Notes under the pieces: generated by a model
Seen by the model: only the letters and a program-made list of their open reading frames with translations
Database searches by the model: none
Told to the model about the DNA's origin: nothing
Assembly (NCBI RefSeq): GCF_029360585.1
Contig: NZ_JAQZSJ010000017.1
Location: forward strand, 23,780 to 87,779
Reading direction: 5' to 3'
DNA: 64,000 nt
Source of the DNA: Cohnella caldifontis
GTDB taxonomy: Bacteria > Bacillota > Bacilli > Paenibacillales > Paenibacillaceae
In this document: positions 8,078 through 15,772 of the stretch, piece by piece
Layout: each line of letters opens with the position of its first letter
Position numbering within the stretch: position 1 is the stretch's first letter
Position numbers and translations under genes: made by a program

Positions 8078-10550
8078 ATCGAAGCGCCTCGCTTAAGTCG
8101 GTTTTGGCGGCGCGGGAGGCCGGCATGAAGCTGGCGAGCCAGGTGACCGCAAGGCCGAACAGGGCGATCGCCAACAGGATGATCCAAGGGACTCCGAAGT
8201 TGTAGGTCAAGGAATGGATTTCAACGAACGTCGAGGTCACGTAGATCAGAACGACGCCCAGCAGAAGGCCGATCAGCGTGGCCGCGAGGCCGATGCCGAG
8301 GGCTTCCATCCTCACCACCCGGACGACTTGGCGGCGAGTCACGCCCACCGCGCGCATCATGCCGAGCTCCCGGACTCGCTCCATGATGTTCATCAGCAGC
8401 GTATTGGCGATCCCGATGCCCGAGATCACGATGGACAGCACGACCAGGAAGTCGATCACCGCGAAAGAACCGGTATACGTAGAGCCGACGACGGAAACCC
8501 AGTCCTCCGGGCCGAACATGTCCATGACCCGCTCCCCGTATTGATTGAAGATCCGCTCCCTCAGCTGAACCGGGGTGGTAACGTCATCTTTAATGACGAG
8601 AATGTTCTTCTCGTACTTCAGCCCGAACGTCTCCCGGAAATTCTCCTTGCTCAGGAACGCGCCGAACCCGTTGTTTTTCATGGTGTCGACGACCGCGGCC
8701 ACCTTGAACGATTTCGTGCCGTGAAGCGCCGCTAACTCGATCGTTTGACCGATTTCGCCGCCCCATGCGCCGAATGCGATCCGGTCGAGGACGATTTCGT
8801 CCGGCTTCAGCTGTCCGATCAGCTTGCTTGGCGTATTTCCGGTTACCGTGAACAGAGGGAATTTGTCGGCCCTCACCGGATCCACGCCGTACACGAGCAT
8901 TTTCCGTTTCTGCCCGTCCTTCATCCAGACGGCTTCGTGCAGCGGGTACGTTTCCGCGTCGGCGACGCCCGGAATAGCCTTCATCTTCTCCAGGTCCGTA
9001 TCCTCGATGTGGTGGAGATGAACGTCCAAGTTGCCGCCGTATGACGCATGAATGACCCGCTCGAACGATTGGATGAGCGCGGAGTTGAGCGAGCTCATCA
9101 GCACGATCATCGCGATGCCCAGGCAGAGGATGACGGAGGTCATCGCCGTGCGGCCTTGGTTCCGGCTCAGATTGCCGGCCGCGAGCCGGCCGCTGAAGCC
9201 CCGGCGGAGCATTGGACGCATCAGGCGGACGAACAAGTCGAACAAGTACGGGAAAATCAAGGTCGCGCCGATCATGAGCGGTACGATCAGCAGCAGATGT
9301 TTAATGAAAAACGCGGCCACGATCAGCAGAACGCCCCATGCGGCAGGCCATACGCGGCGGGAAGCGTTCGTTGCGGCATGCTCCTTCAGCACCTCCGCGA
9401 CGCTGACCCGGCTGGCTTGGCGGATCGGATACAACGCGGCGGCGATCGGCACCAGCAATCCGGCCAGCACGGCGATCGCGACCCCTTTCGACAGTTCCAG
9501 AGTCGGCTGATCGTAAACGCTGAACACCATGAAAATGACCGTTTTCAGCAGCTGCGCGAGTCCGAGCCCGATGACCAGGCCGGCCGCGGTTCCGATGATC
9601 GACATCAGCGCCACCTCGATCAGCACGAACCCCCTCAGCTGCTCGGGCGTATAGCCGATCGTCTTCATCGCCGCGAACTCTTTCCGGCGTTCTTTCATGC
9701 TGACGTACATGGAGTGGAAAATGATGAACGCGCTTAGGGCGATACCCAGGAAGCCGGCCAGGTACAGCAGCAGGAAGAAGGTGTTGATCTCTTTGAACTG
9801 CGTGCTGTAATCCAGTACGACGGGCTGCACGTAGACCGATCCGAGGCGCTTGGCGAGCGCGTCGAGCTGCTTGCCGACTTGGTCAAGATCGGCGCCGGCG
9901 TCGGATTTGATTTGGATCGACTGGATTTTGCCGTTCAGATCGAACCAGTCCTGCAACACCGGCAGAGGGACGGCCACCGACCAAGGATGGAACTTGGCCA
10001 TCATCCAGCTGCCGGGCCCCATCAGCTCGACGGTGTAGCGGACGACGGCGGACACCCGGATTTCGCGTGTTCCCTTGTCCGTATCGAATGCGATCGTGTC
10101 GCCCGGTTCGACTTTCCAGACTCTGGCCGTGCGATCCGTGATGACCGCGCCGCCTTCCGTCAAGCTTCCCTTGACGACTTTGAAGTTCGTCAGCGGGGTG
10201 TCCATGCGGCTGTAGCCGGTTAGATCGACCCGTTTCTGGATGGCGGACACGCCTTCCTTGTCGAGATGCAGCTTCGTGTTTTGTTTAGCCCCCGCGATCG
10301 AGATCAGGCCTGCCAGCTTCTCCACTTCCGGCTGGACGGATTGCGGAAAATACGTATCGGTTCCGTTCAGGGTAAAATCGGCTTTGCCGAAGGCGGCCTT
10401 CAAATAAAGCGGGAACGCCGACTTCGCCGAGTCGACGGCCGAGATCACCGCCAGCGCGGAAGCCGTGCCGATGACGATCGACAGGATCGTCAGCCAGGTG
10501 CGGAGCTTCCGGCGTTTCAGTTGCCGCCAAGCGATCTGCCATGCGTTCAC
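8070..10550 (-). CDS. FtsX/MacB-type ABC transporter permease
   Basis: 826 residues. An N-terminal MacB-like periplasmic core follows the first membrane helix (about residues 20-240). Next comes a first FtsX module (about 255-390), further membrane helices and a second extracellular domain (about 470-680), and a C-terminal FtsX module (about 700-815), giving the duplicated-FtsX layout. It starts at GTG 10550 (GGAGGGG 7 nt upstream), overlapping the ATPase stop as GTGA. Such proteins act as mechanotransmission or efflux systems for lipoproteins, peptides or antimicrobial compounds rather than as importers. The downstream lipoprotein gene probably encodes a partner. Confidence 0.92.
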   Translation of the reverse strand: MNAWQIAWRQLKRRKLRTWLTILSIVIGTASALAVISAVDSAKSAFPLYLKAAFGKADFTLNGTDTYFPQSVQPEVEKLAGLISIAGAKQNTKLHLDKEGVSAIQKRVDLTGYSRMDTPLTNFKVVKGSLTEGGAVITDRTARVWKVEPGDTIAFDTDKGTREIRVSAVVRYTVELMGPGSWMMAKFHPWSVAVPLPVLQDWFDLNGKIQSIQIKSDAGADLDQVGKQLDALAKRLGSVYVQPVVLDYSTQFKEINTFFLLLYLAGFLGIALSAFIIFHSMYVSMKERRKEFAAMKTIGYTPEQLRGFVLIEVALMSIIGTAAGLVIGLGLAQLLKTVIFMVFSVYDQPTLELSKGVAIAVLAGLLVPIAAALYPIRQASRVSVAEVLKEHAATNASRRVWPAAWGVLLIVAAFFIKHLLLIVPLMIGATLIFPYLFDLFVRLMRPMLRRGFSGRLAAGNLSRNQGRTAMTSVILCLGIAMIVLMSSLNSALIQSFERVIHASYGGNLDVHLHHIEDTDLEKMKAIPGVADAETYPLHEAVWMKDGQKRKMLVYGVDPVRADKFPLFTVTGNTPSKLIGQLKPDEIVLDRIAFGAWGGEIGQTIELAALHGTKSFKVAAVVDTMKNNGFGAFLSKENFRETFGLKYEKNILVIKDDVTTPVQLRERIFNQYGERVMDMFGPEDWVSVVGSTYTGSFAVIDFLVVLSIVISGIGIANTLLMNIMERVRELGMMRAVGVTRRQVVRVVRMEALGIGLAATLIGLLLGVVLIYVTSTFVEIHSLTYNFGVPWIILLAIALFGLAVTWLASFMPASRAAKTDLSEALRYE

Positions 10551-11263
10551 GCCCGGTCCCCTCCTTCCGGCGCGGCTTCTTGCGCGCGATTCGCTTCGTC
10601 CCGCACGACTTCGCCGTCCCGGATGCGGACGATCCGGCTCGCCGCTTTCGCGGCTTCCTCGTCATGCGTCACCATGACCACGGTGATTCCCTCTTCCCGG
10701 TTCAGCCGGGTGAGCGTCTCCAGGACGCCGGCGCCGGTCTTGCGGTCCAGGTTGCCGGTAGGTTCGTCCGCCAGGATCAGGCGCGGCTTCATCGCCAGGG
10801 CGCGGGCGATGGCGACGCGTTGCTGCTGCCCGCCGCTGAGGCGGGACGGGTATTGGTCCGCTTTGTCGGCCAGGTCGACTTCCTTCAGCAGTTCGGTGAC
10901 GCGATGATGGATCTCGGATTTCGGGGATTTGTTCGCGGCCATGGCCAGCGCCACGTTCTCGGCGACGGTCATCACCGGCAACAGCTGATAGTTCTGGAAC
11001 ACGAAGCCGATCTTCGTTCTCCGAAACAGGGTCCGCTCGTTCTCGTTCAGCTTGTGGAGTTCGGTTCCGTCCACCGCGACGCGGCCCGACGTCGGCAGGT
11101 CCAGCCCGCCCATCAGCTGCAGCAGCGTGCTCTTGCCCGAGCCGCTCGGGCCCATGATCGCGATGAACTCCCCTTTCCCGATGGCGAGATCGGTTTCTTT
11201 GAGCGCCGTGAAGCTGCCCGCTTCCTGGGTAAACACTTTGGACGCTTTCTCCAGACGGATCAT
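10547..11263 (-). CDS. ABC transporter ATPase, LolD/MacB family
   Basis: 238 residues from ATG 11263 (GGAGG upstream). The longer open frame to 11464 is not supported because it begins in a terminator region. Walker A GPSGSGKST lies near residues 38-46, the signature LSGGQQQR near 143, Walker B LILADEPTGN near 163, and the switch histidine in VTHD near 198. The sequence matches the LolD/MacB/YknY family that powers FtsX-type permeases, and the gene is translationally coupled to one by a GTGA overlap. The C-terminal 20 residues are short and acidic. Confidence 0.95.
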   Translation of the reverse strand: MIRLEKASKVFTQEAGSFTALKETDLAIGKGEFIAIMGPSGSGKSTLLQLMGGLDLPTSGRVAVDGTELHKLNENERTLFRRTKIGFVFQNYQLLPVMTVAENVALAMAANKSPKSEIHHRVTELLKEVDLADKADQYPSRLSGGQQQRVAIARALAMKPRLILADEPTGNLDRKTGAGVLETLTRLNREEGITVVMVTHDEEAAKAASRIVRIRDGEVVRDEANRAQEAAPEGGDRA

Positions 11264-11772
11264 GCTTGATTCCTCCGATGGTTGATTTCGATCCGCGCTG
11301 GCTGAGCGTGGATCGGTTGTTATGTTCCCATCATAAGGCGGCGCCGGTCGGCCGAACGCGCAAACGGCTCGCAGGGCTCGCGCATAAAAAAGACCCGTCC
11401 CGCGCAAAAAATTGCGGGGCAGGCGCAAAAAAGCCTCGTTCGCGAGGAACGAGGCTTGTCGCATATGAGAGAATAGAGGAACGCTGTTCCGTTATTTCCA
11501 TACTGAGAACCCTAGCCGGCGAAATAGAAGAACTCAGTTCCGTTAAGCGCACAGCGGTTTCGAACAAAGGCTTCACGATCTCGATCCGGATGCCGTCCCG
11601 CTCCGCGATTTCCAGGAAGAACGGACGCTCGTCGGGTTAAAACCCCTGACTCGGCGCCTTATCGGACGGGTTATGTAACATTTTTACTTAATTCCCCCAG
11701 ATCGGCGTCCCGACGGCTGAGTTATGTAACATTTTTACTTAATTCCCTTGATTCAACGCCTCCGCGGCCGAG
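11264..11772. other. Gene-poor stretch with terminator, gene fragment and tandem array
   Basis: This stretch holds the promoter area of the ABC operon and a terminator at 11431-11457. Between 11566 and 11640, one minus-strand frame reads DERPFFLEIAERDGIRIEI, which resembles the N-terminal region of LplA-type sugar-binding proteins and may be a relic. A ~51-bp tandem array begins at 11650. I see no intact gene. Confidence 0.45.
11431..11457 (-). terminator. Strong terminator downstream of the truncated kinase locus
   Basis: A perfect 11-bp stem (AAGCCTCGTTC / GAACGAGGCTT) with a 5-nt loop. The minus strand continues with six T residues. It would stop transcripts coming from the Gfo/Idh/MocA-truncated kinase unit before the ABC operon. 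Confidence 0.85.
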
Positions 11773-11878
11773 TTATGTAATTTTTTTACTTAATTCCCTT
11801 GAATCGACGTCCCTTCGGACCGAGATGAGTAACATTTTTACATATCTCCCCCAAATCGACGTCCCATCGGACCGGGTG
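11650..11878. repeat. Tandem array, ~51-bp unit, about 4.5 copies
   Basis: Units begin near 11650, 11701, 11751, 11802 and 11854 (the last partial), so they are 50-52 bp long. Each has a GC-rich half, with a small GTCC / GGAC hairpin in the later units, and an A/T-rich half containing TTATGTAACATTTTTACTTA. The array starts exactly where the kinase homology of the upstream gene stops. Confidence 0.88.
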
Positions 11879-12186
11879 AGGAACTTGCTGAGTTCGAGGT
11901 TCGCGAGCACTTTCTCATCGTCCGTCAATCCCGGATTCGAGAGGCTCTCGTCCCAATCGCGGGTCAGGTCGCTGTTGAAAATGATGGAGGCGAGGTCGTA
12001 GATCTGCGTCTGGACCATATCGACATAAGAGCCGTACTGGTCCATCTTCTCGAGGGCGGAGGATTCGATATAGGAGCGTACGATCGAGCGGGATTCATTG
12101 AAAATGAGGAAGGACAGCGCTCCGAAAGACAACACGAACAGCAGGACGAAAACCGCGATCAGTTGGTTCCGGAGCGAGTAGAACAT
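11773..12186 (-). pseudogene. Truncated YesM-type sensor kinase (N-terminal fragment only)
   Basis: From ATG 12186 (GGAGG upstream) the frame encodes a short cytoplasmic start, one membrane helix (LIAVFVLLFVLSFGALSFL) and the beginning of an extracellular sensor domain typical of YesM-like kinases, up to about residue 104 (SKFLT). The frame then enters the ~51-bp array and ends after 137 codons. The remaining sensor, HAMP, His_kinase and ATPase parts (about 450-500 residues) are absent. It lies 32 nt downstream of the Gfo/Idh/MocA gene. The simplest reading is a deletion joined to, or followed by expansion of, the array. Confidence 0.75.
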
Positions 12187-12218
12187 GGCCGTCCTCCTCT
12201 ATCTTCATGAGCCGAACG

Positions 12219-13526
12219 TTATTTGGATGTCGGAAATTTCACCAAGTCGTCAACTTTCACGAGCTGTCCCGTGCGGATCGACTTGTTCGCGGCGATGCCC
12301 GTCAGAATGGAGCGCGCGCCGTCGACGTGGTTGGCCGCCCGGTGGAATTCGTCTTCGACCGGGATGCCGAAAATGTCGTTCAGCAGCACCGGATCGCCGC
12401 CGCCATGTCCGCCTGCGCCCATTTCGAAATCGACTTTATACGGTTCGCCGAACATCGGGAAGACGAGGATCGTCACGCCTTTCACCGCGCCTTCCAGCGC
12501 TTTGTCGCCGCCCGAGTTGACGTACGACTGCTCGACGATCTTCATTTCGATGCGGCCTTTCGTGCCGTTAAACGCGATATTATAGCCTTCCCACGGCAGA
12601 TAGGCGTTCAGCGAATACGTGAGCTGCGCTTTGTTCTTGTACTTGACCAGGACGCTCATCGTATCCTCGATCGAAATTCCGTCCCCGAACACGCTTTGGT
12701 CGCGCCGGTAACCGTCCTCCGGCTCGGCGTCCAAGTACATCGCCTTCAGATGCTCGTTCTCGTCCAGGTGCAGGGCGAACGGGTCGCCTTTGGCGTTCGG
12801 ATGGCCGGTGGCCCGGTCGTAGAACTTCGTAATGCCCCGCTTCTCCGCGTTCTCCCGTCCGTAGAACAGCAGATCGCCCATCGCGAATACGGTGTCCGGC
12901 TGCGAACCGATCCAGAAATTCACGAGGTCGAAGTGGTGCGTCGATTTGTGCACGAGCAGGCCGCCGCTGTTGCGCTTGTCGCGGTGCCACCGGCGGAAGT
13001 AGTCCGCGCCGTGCTGCGTGTTGAGCAGCCATTCGAAATGGATCGAAGTGACGTTGCCGATCGTTCCGCCGGCGATCAGCTCGCGGGCTTTCGTGTGGTG
13101 AGGGGCGTAGCGGTAGTTGAACGTCACCCGTACGTTGCGTCCCGTACGTTCGACGGCGTCGACGATTTGTTGGCACTTCTCTTCGTCGACGGTCATCGGC
13201 TTCTCGGTGATGACGTCGCAGCCGAGCTCGAGCGCGCGGATGATGTAGGTGTGGTGCGTCCGATCCACGCTGGTGACGATGACCGCGTCCGGTTTCTCGG
13301 TCTCGATCATTTTATCGAACTCGTCGCTCTTGTAGGTTCTTACCGCGTGGTAATCGTATTTGTCCTTCAGCAGCTTGTTCGCGTAGTCCATGCGGGTCTG
13401 GTTGATATCGCAGAAAGCCAGCAGCTCCGACGTTTCGCGGAAGCTGGTCGCGATCGCGGAGTAGAAAAACTCGGCCCGTCCCCCCGCGCCGACCTGCACG
13501 TACGTCTTTTTCTTCATCCTAACCAT
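12219..13526 (-). CDS. Gfo/Idh/MocA family NAD(P)-dependent oxidoreductase
   Basis: 435 residues from ATG 13526, which lies just after GGAGGAG. ATG 13517 is an alternative. The N-terminal Rossmann fold has a VQVGAGGRAEF nucleotide-binding loop, and EKPMT near residue 110 contains the family's conserved E-K-P catalytic lysine. The C-terminal half is the alpha/beta substrate domain, with several histidines (HKSTHHFD) near 215. Family members oxidise or reduce sugars, inositols or sugar acids. The gene is divergent from an AraC-type regulator and is followed by a broken sensor kinase gene, suggesting a once larger carbohydrate locus. Confidence 0.9.
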   Translation of the reverse strand: MVRMKKKTYVQVGAGGRAEFFYSAIATSFRETSELLAFCDINQTRMDYANKLLKDKYDYHAVRTYKSDEFDKMIETEKPDAVIVTSVDRTHHTYIIRALELGCDVITEKPMTVDEEKCQQIVDAVERTGRNVRVTFNYRYAPHHTKARELIAGGTIGNVTSIHFEWLLNTQHGADYFRRWHRDKRNSGGLLVHKSTHHFDLVNFWIGSQPDTVFAMGDLLFYGRENAEKRGITKFYDRATGHPNAKGDPFALHLDENEHLKAMYLDAEPEDGYRRDQSVFGDGISIEDTMSVLVKYKNKAQLTYSLNAYLPWEGYNIAFNGTKGRIEMKIVEQSYVNSGGDKALEGAVKGVTILVFPMFGEPYKVDFEMGAGGHGGGDPVLLNDIFGIPVEDEFHRAANHVDGARSILTGIAANKSIRTGQLVKVDDLVKFPTSK

Positions 13527-13649
13527 CGCTCCTCCGAAAATTTGGCGTGCCATTGAGAAAAATGTACCGCAAAATGTGCATATTCGCTCCGCGATTTATG
13601 CTACAATTCATGAAAACCCGCATTTTTTGCTCTAATGGAGGCGCCCTGG
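13527..13649. promoter_or_regulatory. Divergent promoter region, oxidoreductase / AraC regulator
   Basis: A TACAAT box at 13602-13607 is suitably placed for the plus-strand AraC gene, and A/T-rich tracts (13555-13575, 13615-13630) lie on both sides. The shared 120-nt gap makes the oxidoreductase a likely target of the AraC protein. This is inference from arrangement only. Confidence 0.45.
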
Positions 13650-14528
13650 ATGAATCTCGTCAGCGAACTCCGGTTCGGAAGTCCGCAGGATCCGTTCCAT
13701 CTGGAATACAACCGGAGAAAGGGCCACTATTCCATGACGGTCCAACATATGCACGGACATTACGAGCTGTATTATTTGTTCGGGGGAGAACGGTTCTACT
13801 TCATCAAAGACCGCTCGTATTCCATCCAGCCCGGCGACCTCGTGCTGATCCCGGGGCACGAAGTGCACCGGACGTCCGACACGGGCGTGCCGAACCACGA
13901 GCGGATCGTGTTCTATTACGAAGAGAGTTTCTTCCGTCAGTTCCCCGCGGAGGAGGCCGAGCTGCTGCGCTCCCCGTTCCTCGGCTCCCGGCGCGTGTTT
14001 CGCCTTCCGGCGCCGGACCGGCTGCGCGTCGAGCAGCTGCTGTACGCCATGCTGCGCGAGCTCCAGGACCGGCCGCCCGGATACGCGCTGACCGTCCGCC
14101 ACGCGGCGGCGGAGGTGCTGCTGCACACGGCCCGCCATGCGCGCAGCGCCGATACGGAGAGCCTGCTCGAGGAGGCCCCCTCGCCGACCGAAACCAAGAT
14201 GACGGAAGTCGCCCGGTATATCGCCCAGCATTACGCGGAGCCGTTGTCGCTCGACCTGCTCAGCAGCCGTTTCTATCTGAGCCCGAGCTATCTCAGCCGC
14301 ACGTTCAAGAAAATCACCGGCTTCGGCATCGCCGAATACGTCGGCATGACCCGGATCAAGGAAGCGCAGCGGCTCCTCCGCGAATCGGACGCCCGCATTA
14401 CCGAAATCGCGGCCGAAGTCGGGTTCGAGAACTTCTCCCATTTCGAGAAGGTGTTCAAGTCGCTCGTCCGGATGCCGCCCCGCACCTATCGGCAACAATT
14501 CCGGCAAACACGGCAGCCGGCCAAGTGA
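13650..14528 (+). CDS. AraC-family transcriptional regulator with cupin sensor domain
   Basis: 292 residues from ATG 13650 with GGAGG 8 nt upstream, preferred over ATG 13635. The N-terminal cupin fold (residues 15-150) includes HMHGHYELYYLFGGERFYF, typical of sugar-sensing AraC proteins. The C-terminal pair of helix-turn-helix motifs (about residues 190-285) contains the conserved ITEIAAEVGFENFSHFEKVF block. It probably binds a sugar-related ligand and controls the divergent oxidoreductase gene. Confidence 0.92.
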   Translation: MNLVSELRFGSPQDPFHLEYNRRKGHYSMTVQHMHGHYELYYLFGGERFYFIKDRSYSIQPGDLVLIPGHEVHRTSDTGVPNHERIVFYYEESFFRQFPAEEAELLRSPFLGSRRVFRLPAPDRLRVEQLLYAMLRELQDRPPGYALTVRHAAAEVLLHTARHARSADTESLLEEAPSPTETKMTEVARYIAQHYAEPLSLDLLSSRFYLSPSYLSRTFKKITGFGIAEYVGMTRIKEAQRLLRESDARITEIAAEVGFENFSHFEKVFKSLVRMPPRTYRQQFRQTRQPAK

Positions 14529-14691
14529 TGATGCATCGTCGTCAACGGACAACGACGCAACGACGCGCTCGGAAGATACGGGTCGGGAAAACCGATATGA
14601 TCGTGGAATGGATTGCTTTAGCTTGATCGCGGAACGGAAATACCGGCTTGAACATGGAACGGGAGAACAACGGAATTCCGGCGCTTCCCCA

Positions 14692-14717
14692 GAGTTGTTG
14701 CTTTAATGCAATAACTC
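14692..14717. repeat. Stand-alone GAGTTRTTGC hairpin (family also at 42109-42294)
   Basis: Ten-bp arms (GAGTTGTTGC / GCAATAACTC, one G-U wobble) with a 6-nt loop. The hairpin at 42109-42134 has the same arm sequence and the same loop length. Confidence 0.75.
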
Positions 14718-14793
14718 CGATCCTTTAAACCCGAAATCCCACGCATCTCCCCATGTTCCCCTTCGAAATCCCGGCCGCTGGCTTTGGACAAAA

Positions 14794-14827
14794 AACCGCC
14801 GGTCCCCGAGTTGGGGGACCGGCGGTT
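14794..14827 (-). terminator. Terminator of the hydrolase gene
   Basis: A 14-bp stem (AACCGCCGGTCCCC and its complement) with a short loop, followed on the minus strand by TTTTTTG. It lies 72 nt after the hydrolase stop codon. Confidence 0.9.
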
Positions 14828-14898
14828 CTAATCCGTTGCCGCATATCCTGGGATAACGGGTGACCGAAGAATCTGCGCATTCGCATGCCAAAGTCGTT

Positions 14899-15735
14899 TC
14901 AGCGCGCGATCGCATGCCCGTCCAACCATTCCAGCAGGTCCCAGGCAAAAAGCTCCCGCCGCAAGTCGTCGAACGGACGGTGCCGCATCCCGGCGTATTC
15001 GAAGACCCGCTTATCCGCGGAACCGACGGAACGGTAAAAATCCCGCAGCTTGGCCGGGGGCGTAATCCGATCCTCGAGTCCGAATTGCAGCAGGAGCGGG
15101 ATTCGGAGAGACACGACTTCTTTTCCCAGCCTGCCGACGGCTTTCATCAACCCGAGACCGAGGCCCGAGGTCGCCGTGTCGTGCCGGAGGGGATCGGAGG
15201 CCAGCCGGGCCCGAATTTCGGAATCTTGCGTCAACCATTCCTGATTTCCCTTTTTTTGGACGGCGAAGTCGGGTTTCCACGCTCCCAAGAGAGCAATGAG
15301 GCATTTCTCGAAAAAAGTCGCTTCGTACGAAATGGCGGGGGAGATCAAAACGAGCCCGGACATCCCCTGACCGCGGGATAAGGCATAATCCGCGCAGATC
15401 ACGCCGCCCAAGCTGTGCCCTGCTAGAAACAGGGGAAGGGACGGGGTTTCCGATACGACCCGCTCCCGAAACGAGTGCAGATCCCCTTGGAACTCCTCCC
15501 ACGTCCGGATGAACCCCCGTTTTCCCGGACTTTTTCCGTGACCGCGCAAATCAAGGGCGTACGCGAGATAGCCGTTTTCTACCAATGCGGTCAGCAGGTT
15601 CCGCAATCCGCCGCTGTGATCGCCGAGTCCATGCACGGCTATTACGACGCCTTTGGCCGATTCCACGGGAGCCGCCATTCTGTAAAACAGCCGGGCACCG
15701 CCTGCCCCGGCAAACTCTCCTTCCCGTTCCCGCAT
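14899..15735 (-). CDS. Alpha/beta hydrolase, monoacylglycerol lipase-like
   Basis: 278 residues from ATG 15735 (AAGGAGG upstream). A GHSLGG nucleophile elbow lies near residue 107, followed by the acid in GLEDRITP near 221 and the histidine in GMRHRPFDD near 251. This completes a Ser-Asp-His triad of the serine aminopeptidase S33 / monoacylglycerol lipase group. The oxyanion-side motif VHGLGDHSG near residue 33 is also typical. No signal peptide is visible, so it is cytoplasmic, with likely esterase or lysophospholipase activity. It follows the large hybrid kinase by 37 nt and could be in the same transcript. Confidence 0.88.
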   Translation of the reverse strand: MREREGEFAGAGGARLFYRMAAPVESAKGVVIAVHGLGDHSGGLRNLLTALVENGYLAYALDLRGHGKSPGKRGFIRTWEEFQGDLHSFRERVVSETPSLPLFLAGHSLGGVICADYALSRGQGMSGLVLISPAISYEATFFEKCLIALLGAWKPDFAVQKKGNQEWLTQDSEIRARLASDPLRHDTATSGLGLGLMKAVGRLGKEVVSLRIPLLLQFGLEDRITPPAKLRDFYRSVGSADKRVFEYAGMRHRPFDDLRRELFAWDLLEWLDGHAIAR

Positions 15736-15772
15736 CTCCGCGTCCTCCTTGCCGCCCGGCCCGCTGCCGTTC

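Larger units (their letters stand above)
14529..14898. other. Intergenic stretch with stem-loops
   Basis: No gene is supported. It contains a GTTRTTGC-type hairpin (14692-14717) and the terminator of the downstream minus-strand hydrolase (14794-14827). The segment 14535-14640 is featureless to me. Confidence 0.5.

Noticed and set aside
11264..11464. N-terminal extension of the LolD-type ATPase
   Set aside because: It would start in a terminator stem, and the ATG at 11263 has GGAGG and begins exactly at the family N-terminus.
12207..13556. 449-codon plus-strand frame opposite the Gfo/Idh/MocA gene
   Set aside because: Arg/Val/Asp-rich antisense shadow without a ribosome binding site or recognisable motifs.
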